NCBI RefSeq assembly: GCF_947507565.1
Contig: NC_089175.1
Span: 1,725,733 to 1,789,732 of the forward strand
DNA: 64,000 bases
Reading direction: 5' to 3'
Source of the DNA: Oscarella lobularis
Lineage: Eukaryota; Porifera; Homoscleromorpha; Homosclerophorida; Oscarellidae
Made by a program: the position numbers and the translations under genes. Every line of letters begins with the position of its first letter. Positions within the stretch are counted from its first letter, which is position 1. The notes beneath the pieces are model-generated. The model was given only the letters and a program-made list of their open reading frames with translations. It did not search any database and was not told the origin of the DNA. Shown in pieces: positions 1 through 11,255 of this stretch.

Positions 1-93
1 AAAGAGAACGTTGAAAAAGCCTTACGTTTAGCCTTGGGTTTAGCCCAACAAGTAACGAAAGTCTTTCAACGACTGAAGAAAGTGTTTTACTAA
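1..93 (+). CDS. 3' end of an unidentified gene (partial)
   Basis: Frame 1 is open from the first base and stops at 91-93. It encodes about 30 residues rich in Leu, Lys and Val, ending in KKVFY, with an amphipathic-helix look. It could be the last coding piece of a gene lying to the left of the window. It is too short to assign to a family, and it may simply be an open stretch by chance. Confidence 0.25.
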   Translation, partial: KENVEKALRLALGLAQQVTKVFQRLKKVFY

Positions 94-510
94 GAGAAGA
101 ATGTCGTCGTCGGAAAAACAACTTTCAGGCCACGTACCGAGGCTCCTGTCGAAGCATTATAGTCTTCTGGAGTCTTGAAGAGTCTTGCCGTCGTAAACTC
201 CAGACGAAAACCGGAGAAATCGATTGCGCTTTTTCTGCGGTTCGGTTACGCACGCTAGAGAAGGAAGGTCCCGGACATTTCTGACGTAAGATCTGAAAAG
301 ACAGCGCAGACTGCCATTTCTGACTTACTCTCCAAACTAAAGTTGTAGATTGAGCACACAATCTGCCAAATAGCTACGCTGATTGGCGCAAAAAGCAAAA
401 GCACATACGGGAGTGCAAAACAGCATCCGGGTGATACGTGAAGCGCCTATTTCTCACAAAACATCGTGAAACTCGAGTATTTGATCTCGCAGACGCTAAA
501 AGCAAGGCCC
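94..510. other. Region upstream of C2CD3, no gene recognised
   Basis: I see no coding pattern here that resembles a known protein. A stop lies in the C2CD3 frame at 439-441, so the C2CD3 start must lie after it unless another exon lies upstream. The stretch probably holds the 3' flank of the preceding gene and the C2CD3 promoter. Confidence 0.4.
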
Positions 511-3500
511 ATGAGTTCCAGCCTTCCACCCTATGTCTCGGGATTAATCCGCGGTCACGTCGATCTGTCCGTATCGAATCTCGAATGGACGGATCGACGC
601 TTCGCGTCGCCGCACGCCGTCTTTCTCGTCCAATGGTGGGGCCAAAAGACGTGGAGTACAATTGTAAGGTATGATTCTGTACAAAATCCGTGCGGTTGCT
701 CGTTGAATTCCATCGAACTCAGACCCAACGCCAAAAAAACGGCCTCGTTTGAAATTCGATGTGGCATGAAGCAGTTTTCTGCTTACTTAGCTGATATCCA
801 TGTAGACACAATAGTAAGAATAGGAGTAGATACTAAGTTGCTGACAAAAACGGTTCCGTTATCCTTGACTAACATCTCACATATGGGCTCTCTCGTATTG
901 AAATGCGTCAAAGCTCCCGGAAGAAAAAGCTTTGGCGTCGTGAGAATATCCGATATAGCGTCTCTTGTCAATACGCGGAATATATCCAGGTGACGAGAAT
1001 CTCACCCTTTCCCTTTTTTATTTGTAAACTCCTTTTCTCGTTCTTCTCAGACGATTTCCGGTGACGTCTATACGCGACGAGACGACTCGTCTCGGTAGTG
1101 TAGACGTAAATATTAGACTTCATTTTGACGACGAGATAAGCGTAAGAACCGCAACGTAAGCCAATGCCTGGCATCTCATGACACGTCTCCCTAGAAGAGT
1201 TCTTATAGACGTGAACCGACGAAATCAGTCGTGAGTGACACGGAAGTCGTTCCAAGCCATCCTGCGGGGCCATCCTCTGACTCGATGGCCATCCAGCAAG
1301 ATGCCGGCACTTCTCAGGATCGAGACCTATTGTCCGTTTTGATGGATAAGGGGCAGCGTTTGCGCGAGGCTATGATCGTTTCGTCGCTCAAGGATTCGCG
1401 CGGCTCCGGCGTTCTTTCGTCGATGCCGCCGCCGCCGCCTGCCGCAGTCGATGCGCCGCTGGTGCACGAAAGCGTCGGAGCTGTAGCGAAAGAAGAGGCG
1501 GGCTTTAGAGTGGAAGACGTGCTGCTGGAACACGCGGAAAGGGAACGCGATTTGTGGGCGGAAAGCGACGACGACGACGACGAAGTAGTCGATGCTTTGA
1601 GCGAGTCGGATGATCCTCTTCGTGACGACTCTTTACTGACCGATCTCTTCTACCAGGCGACGAAGGCACGCGCATAGAAGCCTATAAAACATATATTAGT
1701 TTTGTTCATGAGTGCGTAGAAAAAAGTTGAGAACGATGACCAGTGCGAATCTGAATTGTCAATTGAAGAAGACGCGGAAAGCGTGCCCAAGCGTATTGCT
1801 AGGGAAAAGGAGAAGATGATCGTGGTTGAGAGAAATAGAGATGCTGTCTTATTGGCGTCTGATGACGACGAGTCTTCGTTCAATGACGAATCGACTGGTT
1901 TGTGCTCGTAATATAAACGAATTTATTCGCGAGTAATTTTTTTCTGAACAGATTACCTAGATAGGGAACTTTTGACTTTACTGGGGAGAATCGATACCGC
2001 TCGCATCAAGATAAATCGTCTCGTTTTTTCACGTGATAAAGATCACCCGTAAGTTTGTGTAATTTAGATTTTTATTCAGTTTAAGACGTCGGCTCTAGGG
2101 ATCAGTATTTCGTTGAGTATCACTTCCCGGTGTCCGCTGTTTCCGTGCAAGGGAAGAGCCATTCGGAATCGATTCGAATTAGGGCCAAAAAGTGTCAAGA
2201 CGGAGGTGAGATTCCATCCCTTAATTTATTGAGGCTTCATCCTTTCTTTTTCCTAGCGGTACTGTTTAGTCATCGCTCGGCTTTTCCTGTCGTTTTTCAT
2301 AAACGGGTCATTGACAAATGGCTCGGATCATCTATTCGCTTTCTCGTCTACTCTCGCGCTCGTGTCTCCCAAAAACAGGTACACCCAAGTCACAGTGTCT
2401 TTTTCAGCGAGTTCCAAGCATTTCTTATTAGTCTGCGCTTCTTGGCGAAGGCAAACTTCCCCTTAGACGCGTTCTATTGGCGGACAGCTTTCAATTTTCT
2501 ACGTCTGTTCCTATTCTTTCAGAGGACCGACCCTCCTCTATTGCCCACTTGGAAGTAAGCGAAGCCATCATCATTTACATCTTTCTCTCTAAGAGAGTTT
2601 GCCTTGCAGGTTTGCTTGCAATTAACAGCCGCGAAAAGTTCTCGATTCGACGAAGCCAACGCAGTCGCTTGGGAAAATCGTCGTACCGAGAAAGCGCGCG
2701 AACAGCGAAAGAAACGACTCATACCACCGGGAAAAATAACGATAGCGTCTTTCATAGCATCGTCTTCGTCGGGGGGTCGACTAACGACTTCCTCGACGGA
2801 ATCTCAGGGACTTCCCTTGAGCCTTCTCTTGTGCATATCGGAGGGTCGGAAGTTGCGTGCGAGTTCGACGAGAGGCAATCTGTACGTCGTTTGCCGATCG
2901 ACGATTTGGGACGATTTGATTCAATCGCGCGTCTGTTGGGGAAGCGACGAGAATCCTCGCTTTCGACTCAGACAGGTAGTTTCATTTGAAAATGGTTTTT
3001 GTTTTATTTTTTCGTGAAGAGGTGCTATAGATTTATCCCATTGTCTTGACTTCGAAATTCGTCTGGTCGTTGCGTGCCGGTCTCGTTATCGTCGAGATGT
3101 GGAATAAGCGTTCCAACAGTCAAGATCAGGTCCGATTACGAGTACCCATGCCAACGTTACTAGGTAGCACTTTTCATAGCTCGTAGGCCTGCTCAAGTTG
3201 TCTCTCAATCATTTCTACGCGACGTGTCGCGATCCGGAATTAATGCAGCTATTTCTCAAAGCGAAAGTATTGCATGCTTCGGTACACTAACTCAGCGATT
3301 GAGTTCGCTTTTATAGTATCCTCTGGTGGGCGCCGATGGATGGTGTCCCATCGTGAATCCTCTCACAGGGCAAGAAGCCGGCGATCTAAACGTTTTATTG
3401 GCAATCGGATCTTACGAGCAAGTGAGAGAAAAGGCGAATAAGAAATTTGAATTCTGAAAATGTGACGTCGTTGCTTAGGTACGGTATTTGGAAGGGCAAC

Positions 3501-6500
3501 GGAAAGAGCAATTTGAAGCTCCTAGGTGCATGCAGGCGGCACTGTATTTGATAAGTCACGCAACAAACAGGTGTTTCTCTTCTATTGCGCAGTGCTGAAG
3601 AAAAAGATTCGTCGTCTCCCTCGGATGAAACATTAGGTGGAGACAGCCATCAGTTTTCCATTGCACTGGAATCCGTGTCCAATTCTGCCGTGTCGACGTC
3701 GGTGTGGGGCGAAGCAGACTGCTTCGTGCAATACAGCTTTCCCTGCGAGTCGAGTCAGCACCAAAACAAAGATCGCGAAGGTTCGGTAGATATATTTTGC
3801 AAAGCTGAACTTTTGGAATTAAAAGATGGGTGTTTTTCTAGGTCTTCGCTTGCTTTTGCGGCAATATCGTACCGCTTGTCTTCTTTGCTTGCCTGAAGTC
3901 AACGTGAAATCTTCGTTTCATCACGCGTTCGTTGTGCCGAGAGGACGTTCTATACAGGGCGATATTCAGACGGCATTCGTTCGTCAACAGGCTTCTCAGC
4001 AGGCCAGTGTTGTTTTCGAGATGTGGAAAAGATTCTATGTGCCTAATATACGCGATCAACTCGTGGCCAAGGCGAGATAACGGAAAGGAATGTCGAGTTT
4101 GGCGTAGAATTTCTTCTAGGCTTTTCTTCCACTCTCTAAATTGCTGGCACTGGTGACGATGCACAAGGAAGGAGGAGGCCCAAGTCGACAGCATCACGTA
4201 TTGACGCTTAAGTCCGTGGAAAGTCTGAAGGCTGGAGCAAATGAAGTAGAGCGAGTTTTTTTCTAGTTAGATTATTTTGGTGCATGTTTCTTTTAAGGAA
4301 GTTGGTTCTTTGTCCCTTTCAATCGGCTACAACAAGCGTGCCGTTGACGGAACAGTACGTCAGCTACAGTTTTCCTTCTTTCGTCACAAACGATACTCCT
4401 TCTTCAGGAAGTTACTAGTGGAAACGGCAAAGCAATAAACATTCGTATGGGAATTCTAAAGGCGACCGGTCTCAAGGTAAGATACGGTGCACTTGGAATT
4501 TTATCGCAACGAACTCTTTTGTGTGTACCTAGACTCTAGCAGAGATGGCTTCAAAAGAAACGGAATTTTGCTACGACGGTGGTCTCAACGTTTACGTCAG
4601 TTGCGCCTTGTTTCACAACGTAACTTCCTAAGGCATCCTTGTCACTCACCTCGCGGTCTAAACCTATCTCTCCAGGAGAAACGAAAAACGAAAATCGTTG
4701 CCAAGACCTTTTCTCCAAAATTCTCATACTTTATCGAATTCTCACTGATGCTTCTTCTGTCGCCTGACCAGCAGCAGCCACTCGACGAACGATTCATAAC
4801 CGAGGAGCAGTTTATCCACGGCAACATAACGTTAGAGGTTAGTAGAATTTCAGAAGTGAAATAGTATGTCTCCACACATTCTCGAAATAGGTGTACCATC
4901 GTCCTGTAACCGGTTTGATTAGCCGCATTCCATCGGGACTAGAGACTCGCTCTCAAGATATTTTTCTGGGTACAGCGCTGGTTCCTCTGATCAGTTTATT
5001 AACGGACACCGAAGGTCAGCCGGGTCTCTCTCTTTGTGCGATACAAACGTAGATCGTCCTATAGGCGAAGGCTCTTGGTTTCCCATTTTTCCGCCTCACG
5101 CTTCCGCCGAGACGTCGTCTCGTGGGCTCGCCGGATTGAGTGCGTCTCTCACGTTTGCGTCGCCGTCGACGCGCGTTGCCGTTCTGCGTCGTCTCGCCGG
5201 AACGGACGTGCGGATCAACGACGCCTTGGATCGGTTCGTCGCCGCAGAAATATCGGTCGACGAGACAAGGGAAAAATTGAATTATCAACTCGGCGTAAAA
5301 GTGAAACGAATCCAATTGCCGTTTGCTACGCTGCCGGAAAATTCGAAAAGAATCCTCGTCAAGTGTAGAATATTAAATAAGGGTATGTCACAGGAGTAAC
5401 GCGTCCCCACAGAGTCACCAATTTACGTAGAAAATATCCTCGTTGACGAGTTTCTATCCAATTCTCCCGAGAGTCGTCTTGACGTTAATTCCTCTATGAC
5501 TTTTTGGAAATTCAAGGATGCTTTTTCGTTTCGAAGGTAGAATATTTGATGAGCGGCATTCTTTGATCAGATGGGTTTTTTTTTCCCAAGGGCTTTTGAG
5601 TCTGCCTGCTTCGAGTTACGAGTCTTTGTCGTTTCGAGTGACAACCTGTCGCGAGAGACGTTTATTGGCTCAGCGAATCTTCTTCCCTGTCAAATACTCA
5701 AAGACGGAATAGTCAGGTAGGACCAGCTTTATGCATGTATGGTACGACGCCTTGATTTTTTTTCTGCGCAAGCGGAGAGACGCCTGTTTTCCGATCAAAT
5801 GTCGATAGTCTCGAAAATGCTTCCATACGCCTTCTAGCCAAGTTGGAAGAAGGCTCCGACGCAGAGGAGTACGATGACGACGACGGCGATGACGACGTCT
5901 CTGTAACAGAGGTAAGCCGAGTCGTCGCACAACCCGAACGCCGCTACAGTGACCACTTAGACAAGCAGGGAAGATTCTCCAGTGCCGAAAGCTTCCGATT
6001 CGCCGCCTTCAGTAGAAGAATCGCCAATAGCATTTGGCGACTCGCACCAACAAAAAGACACGTTTGTTGCTGTCGTTGCAGTGCTAAAGGCACTTCACAT
6101 CGATCCCGGTTTGGATGCAGCTAGAGAGGGCTTACTGATTCGATGCAGTGCGTCGGATTCGCACAGCTTTTGCACGCGCGTAAAACCTTTCGCGAGAGCC
6201 GTCGAATGGAACGAGACGTTTCGGATGACCCTACCTCGAGTGTTTCTCACCTGTGGCCGCTATTTCTTGACGTTCGATCTCATTCACGTTAATGCAAAGG
6301 ACGGTCAGCTTCTCCTCCGTCTCTCTTTATGTATTACGCTATCGCTTGTTTTCTAGAAACCGAATGTTTTGGTTCTGCTTCCGTTGAACTGACTCCTATT
6401 TCAGCTGGCCTCGCGGAAATCTGCGGCTGGTACAATCTCTCCGATAAGGCCGGTTGCGATCGAGGTCAGTTGCAAGTGAGGGTACTTGCTGAACGAGAAG

Positions 6501-7590
6501 AAGGCAGTTGCGATCTGATGAACGACAGAGGGTTCGGTCAAAAAGCGGTCGACGCTTTGCTTACTGGCGAATCGTCCTCGCTGTTTGATCAGCTCAGGTT
6601 CGACACTTGCCCTTGTGACCGCTGATGCACTGAGTATTGTCTAGGAAACGAATGGCCGATCTGGACGAATTGCAAAAGAGTTTGCTTTGCAATCAAAGAC
6701 TCGTCGAGGAGGAAGAGGAGGGGGAGGCGAACGATAAAAGGACAACGTGTCCGTCGCCGCTGCCGCATATCAACGAAGAATCGCTCTGCTCTAGTGATCT
6801 GGATTTATTTTCTAGGAGCGCTTCTCCCGTCGCTCCTGAGTTAGGAGATTACGAGTCGGAAAATGAACGTCCTCTGCAGCTGTCGTCACCGGTAGCGGTT
6901 ACGCGGAGTGAGGACGACGATTCTGTTCGAAGCAGCTTGAGTCCAAGCGAGAATGAAGAAGACGGAGATCTGACTGACGTCAGTAGCCTTGTCTTGGATT
7001 CAAACGAAGAAAGCAATGAAAGAGAGAGACTTCTAGAAGAGGTGGAGAATTTGGCTGAACAACCGCCGGTTTCTGCAAACAACGAGGAGGAACATTTGCA
7101 GGGACTGGAAGCGACAGAAGCGGCTGTTTCTCTAAGGGAAATTGAACTACCAGGGAGTAATGATAGGGAGAATTCATCTGCTTCTACCCTGTCGACTATG
7201 TCTTTTGAAGAAGAGAACGACTCCAAGAGGCAGACTGAAGAAAAGGAACGACACGAACAGGTGAACGCTAGTGAGACTACGGCTTCTATTTTGGCTCAGG
7301 GCGGTCAAACGAGAGCAACTCCTTTATTTTTCATGTCGACTGATCAACTGGAGGAAAATATGCGACGACTCAAGTCGCGAATCAACGATTTGACGACAGA
7401 ATTGGAAAAGACGTGTCTAGGAGAGTCGTCTGAAGATCCACGTCGTGAGCATACTCAGCGCTCTCTTCTTGCTGATGCTCGCGAGAGAATAAAAACGCGA
7501 GCACCTCTAACAAGAGCTTCTCTAACAAGCACAATTCAAAATGTCAGTAGACTATCAGAAATATTCCACGGTCAAACTGTACCAAACTAG
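511..7590 (+). CDS. C2CD3: C2CD3-like centriolar C2-domain protein, multi-exon
   Basis: In animals C2CD3 sits at the distal end of centrioles and promotes distal appendage assembly and ciliogenesis. The first exon (about 511-989) encodes SSSLPPYVSG, then WWGQ and RCGMKQFSAYL, closely matching the N-terminal domain of vertebrate C2CD3 (SLPPLVEG, RWWGE, RCGPKQFTSYL). Exon 2 (1051-1141) continues in phase with LGSVDVNIRLHF. Exon 3 carries a family-like GQRLREAMIVSSLKDS stretch followed by acidic runs. Later exons hold C2-like beta-strand segments near 2600-3000, 3600-4080, 4890-5400 and 6010-6600. The last exon (about 6640-7590) is acidic and Ser-rich and ends with a coiled coil after STDQLEENMRRL. 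I chose the ATG at 511 because a stop lies upstream in frame and it precedes the conserved SLPP block. Most internal exon borders are not resolved here, and the protein appears shorter than the roughly 2,350-residue human one. Confidence 0.85.
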
Positions 7591-7689
7591 TAACGTTTTG
7601 TACAGTACTGTAGATGTATAGTTAGGTGCGAAAGTGTACAGGTATGTGAGCCGCTTTATAGTTTTAGGCACCTCTGGAGAAACGTTAGT

Positions 7690-8160
7690 TTCTGCTTGTA
7701 TCTAATTTGATCTTGTTTGTCAAATTGAATTGCTGAGGAGAAGGAAGAAGCTATTGCAAAATGAGGTCGATGTCGTCGGTACGGCAACATCCGGGATATA
7801 TCTATGGTCCAGACTCAAAATCAAAACGTCGGCTCCCTTCGTCAAGTCTTCCCAACGGCGGGTAAATGCCTCTAAAGGCTCTATGTGCGACGTGTGCTAG
7901 TTTTCACCTGCAGTTTGTCGCTTTCTGTCCCGCCGAGGAAAAGAAAGCGAAATTATGCTCCTATCTCGTGGGAAAAGCACTTCGAACGAACCTGCACCGT
8001 TTTTGCGTTTATTGCTCTGGCAACGGGGATCCCGACACGGAGGAGGTTATTCGGCAATGACGTGGGCTACAGCAGTAAATTCTGAAAAATCAATTATGAA
8101 TATTTTAGTATCCTTTTTATTAGAGTCTTCTTACTGCCAAGTTGTTGCTGTAGATTCAGC
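7690..8160 (+). pseudogene. Broken duplicate of the PPME1 promoter and first exons
   Basis: This stretch is a diverged copy of 11100-11750, which holds the upstream region and first exons of the intact PPME1 gene. The start-proximal text around AAACGTCGGCTCCCT, the exon encoding RKRKRNYAPISWEKHFER and the HGGGYSAMTWA block are all recognisable. The copy lacks the residues between SGNGDP and HGGGY that the intact copy has (ALVFL). It also lacks the ATG-containing part of exon 1 and has no downstream exons. It is therefore a truncated duplicate of a host gene. Together with the intact copy it brackets the lectin gene at 9232-11005, so the duplication probably predates or accompanied that arrangement. 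Confidence 0.8.
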
Positions 8161-8710
8161 GTTTATTGCTCTGGCAGTACGCTTAGTCAGTAAAATCACG
8201 GTATTATATGTCGGCTCTATAACGTCAAATTATCTGACCGGAGTGAGCGATTGAGTGTCTACAATAGCCCCGGGAAAAGGGCGTGGCTACGCGAGGCTGG
8301 TCTCTGGAATGGGCCCACAATGCACTTCGCGACCAATTCGTCGCTTCTACTTTTCGATTTCGCAGCGACGCACACATACGCTGCTCGAACGTGCCTCACC
8401 AGAGATTAAATAGGAGACTCACTTAGCATATCAAACCGGGCCATTATTAGCTCCATTATTACCTTTTTATTACGTTTGCGCAGAAGGTGAGTTATCAGTA
8501 TCGATCGTTCAAGCATTCAAGCAGCATTGCGCATAATATTGGGACTGAGCAGAATGATATTCAAGGTCTGTTGAACGCGAAACCTTAGCGTAACGAATTG
8601 CGGGCGCTTGCTTGCGTAAAAGATGCTATAGCTCCGGCGTACAGGAACCAAGTCGTTGCCAGGTTACCACGGATCTTACCACGGATCTTTCCTCTAAGAT
8701 CCGTGATTTC

Positions 8711-8928
8711 ATTTTACCGAATAATAGCCGCACCTAGCGGCCTCGTCCCCAGACCTTTTGTCGAGGGTAGCTCTTTCGGCGAGGGGGGGGCATGCATCCG
8801 CACCCTGAACATTCGATATCTCCGAGTCCCTTTACGTAAATTACGGTAAATACGGCTTTAGAGAAAAACGTTTGGTTTTAGAGAGTAGATGTGAAAAAAT
8901 AGTAGCCGTGGCTACTATTCGGTAAAAT
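8711..8928. repeat. Possible MITE-like element with 19-bp terminal inverted repeats
   Basis: The 19 bases at 8711-8729 (ATTTTACCGAATAATAGCC) and the reverse complement of 8910-8928 (ATTTTACCGAATAGTAGCC) differ at one position. The element is about 218 bp long and has no coding capacity. The flanks are rich in related TACGGTAAA words, so target-site duplications are hard to define. It could be a small non-autonomous DNA transposon or just a long hairpin. Confidence 0.4.
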
Positions 8929-9022
8929 ACGGTATATGTATAGGTTATTGACTGATGATCGTTATGTCATTTAGAGCACGAGGGGCGTGACTTATTGCCC
9001 GAGGCGAAGCCGCGGGCTACAG

Positions 9023-9052
9023 CATAGATATATGAGAGCTCATATATCTATG
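9023..9052. repeat. 30-bp palindrome with 14-bp arms
   Basis: CATAGATATATGAG is followed by two bases (AG) and then its perfect reverse complement CTCATATATCTATG. The flanks carry GGCTACAG and GGCTACAGT as direct repeats. It lies 180 bp before the lectin start codon. It may be a transposon remnant, a cruciform-prone site or a regulatory site; the sequence does not decide between these. Confidence 0.55.
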
Positions 9053-9231
9053 GCTACAGTATAAGTCAAGTGACACACCCCTTTGCAATAACTAGGTCAC
9101 GTGCCATGTAATAAATAGTCTGGCTATCAGGCTATTTTTACAGTACACACTGAGGCAAACTTTTGCAAAGCCATTCGGCTGTTTTTTAGGCTCTGGTTTT
9201 TCTGTTTCTTCTACCTTCGGGTTTCAGCACA

Positions 9232-11005
9232 ATGGAATGCTCCCAAAAAGCCAAGATCGTTTTGTCTGCTGGTGCAACCGTTTGTATGTCACCCGAAGAA
9301 TACCATCGTCTTAGAAATGGCAGCATAAGCACCGAAAAGGTCAGGGACAGTGCTTTAGGTTTGGTAAAATTCTTTTTTGTTAACTACAAGTTCAAGGGAG
9401 AGAAAGGACAGCCTGGTCCTCCTGGAATAAAGGTACTACAGCATAAAAAAATTTGCAAGGACGAGTAGTAAATATTAAATCTCAAAAGTGTTTTTCAAAA
9501 TGCCTAAAGTTATTCCTTGGGTAGTTATTGCCCCTAGCTTCGTACCTACACCCACCTTTCTTTTCTACCTTCTATGATTATAATCTAGCTTATTAATTAA
9601 TTAACGTTAATTAAATTTCTGCATGTGTCTACTAGGGAGACAAAGGAGATGCATTCAACGGCACCAATGTACTATACACTTTGAACTCTGATCGGTCTCT
9701 TCTATAATGAAATAAAATAATAGATCTGCAAAACGTTCTGCGACGATCTTCACGTCGAGGTCCGTCAACTGAAGGAAGAAGTTAAACAGTTGCAAGGTAA
9801 TTATATTTCTCTGAATAAACTGATTGCATTTCAATTAATAGACTAATTTGTGTGTAAAAATTTGGGAATTCCTACTTTGCCTGATAGTTTAAATATACTG
9901 TAAATGTCTGGCACATTCAGCCTAAAATAGTATTAAGCTTGCAAAGTTTCTCAGGCACGAATCATTTCCGAAATGTTTGCTTGCAGCTCTATTTTTATCA
10001 TTTGGGGGTGAAGGATTGGCAGAAGAGTCCGCTGGTATGTCTTGCAAAACTATCAAAGACTTCTGGCCTTCATCGTCAACTGGAGTGAGGTGGATAAATC
10101 CTTCTATGGTATAAGAAACTCTATAGAGTTGCCGGAAAGTGCCGACAGTTTTGTTTTTATTAGCAACCAGGAAAAGCTTTTCAAATTTACTGTGATATGG
10201 AGTCGTTCAGCGGCGGATGGAATCTTTTGTATTCTAGCCGCGATGATTTATCAGGAGATAACAACATGCAAAAAGGAACTAGATTTACGGCACACATAAC
10301 AAGCCTAGATTCTGGAGACGCAAACAAGAAAATTGCTTTTGATGTTTTCGAAGCAATAGAGTCTAGCAATGTTAGCTACACCGAAGTCATGCTTTCTGGA
10401 TACAAAGATTACAGCGGTATGACGTAAGTACTAAAGCAGCTTCTAAATTTTTGCCGCTTTAGCAAAAAGCAACCTTGTTCAAATGTATTTCTCCAAAGAT
10501 ACCGGAAGCTGTCCCAATTTTAGTCAGTTTCTTCGCTCAAAGCTTGGAAGCAACTTTGGAAGCAACTGCAATGTAAAAGCAGAAATATTATTGTTTATTC
10601 AAGATTAAAACTTCTGTTTGACGAACGAATTATGATTTCAGGCATACCATTTTTACGGAGCTGAAAAATCTAGTGGAAAGCCAATGGCTCTTTCCTGGGT
10701 AAATTTACTATTAAAATTGACAATCTTTACTTGAAAGAAAGTGAGCGCTGTAGGAAAACCAAGCCTTTGTTGCTGGTGCTGTTACTAATGGATACGCTTG
10801 GGCACGCGAAGTGTGGAACGGTAGCCTTGCCTATAAAGTATCTAATAGCTAGTGCTTTTTATTGTACTGTAATATAGAAATTGATAACAATGGAGGACAC
10901 ATTTTGGCACCCTTTGATTGGTCAAACGCTGAAGGTTATTATTTACAAACGGACTCGGCTGGAGCTTGTCATCAAAAAGGCCTTTTTCACATTTTTATTC
11001 GCTGA
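9232..11005 (+). CDS. Collagen-like lectin with fibrinogen/intelectin-type C-terminal domain
   Basis: The first exon ends in a Gly-X-Y stretch (GEKGQPGPPGIK) that continues in the next exon (GDKGDAFNGT). A short coiled coil follows (LHVEVRQLKEEVKQLQ near 9750-9800). From about 10030 comes the start of a fibrinogen-related or COLFI/intelectin-type domain: SCKTIKDFWPSSSTGV, then across an intron FQIYCDMES and GGWNLLYSS. The last exons give CNAYHFYGAEKSSGKPM, a DNNGGH stretch and APFDWSNAEG, ending HIFIR before a stop at 11003. The order collagen, coiled coil, globular head is that of ficolin-like trimeric recognition proteins. The first exon has no clear hydrophobic signal peptide, so a further upstream exon is possible. 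The gene lies between two copies of PPME1 sequence. Its exact family (FReD versus intelectin) is uncertain. Confidence 0.65.
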
Positions 11006-11099
11006 AGAGTCTTTATACTCTCTTCGCCATATTTCCATTACACAAGACTACTTGTACTTGTAGGCCTCTTTTTTTTTGAACTTTATGCTCTTTGACGTT

Positions 11100-11255
11100 T
11101 TTGCTTGTATGTAATTTGTGTCACTCTTATCTTGTTTGTCAAATTGAATTGTTGAGGAGAAGGAAGAAGCTATTGCAAAATGAGGTCGAGATTAATGCAC
11201 CAAATATTTTTGGTCATAGCATCATCCGGGACCATAGTCCAGACTCTCAAAATCA
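11100..11255 (+). promoter_or_regulatory. PPME1 upstream region, duplicated at 7690
   Basis: The sequence before the PPME1 start codon is shared with the pseudocopy near 7690-7800, including CTTGTTTGTCAAATTGAATT and the run GAGGAGAAGGAAGAAGC. The conservation shows only that promoter and exons were copied together. No clear TATA box is visible. Confidence 0.4.

Larger units (their letters stand above)
8161..9231. other. Gene-free spacer with inverted repeats
   Basis: No coding region is recognisable in this spacer between the PPME1 pseudocopy and the lectin gene. It holds two kinds of structure, listed separately: a 19-bp inverted repeat pair about 200 bp apart, and a 30-bp palindrome. A short GGATCT-rich patch near 8670-8705 can also fold on itself. 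The last 150 bp before 9232 are AT-rich and presumably hold the lectin promoter. Confidence 0.4.
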
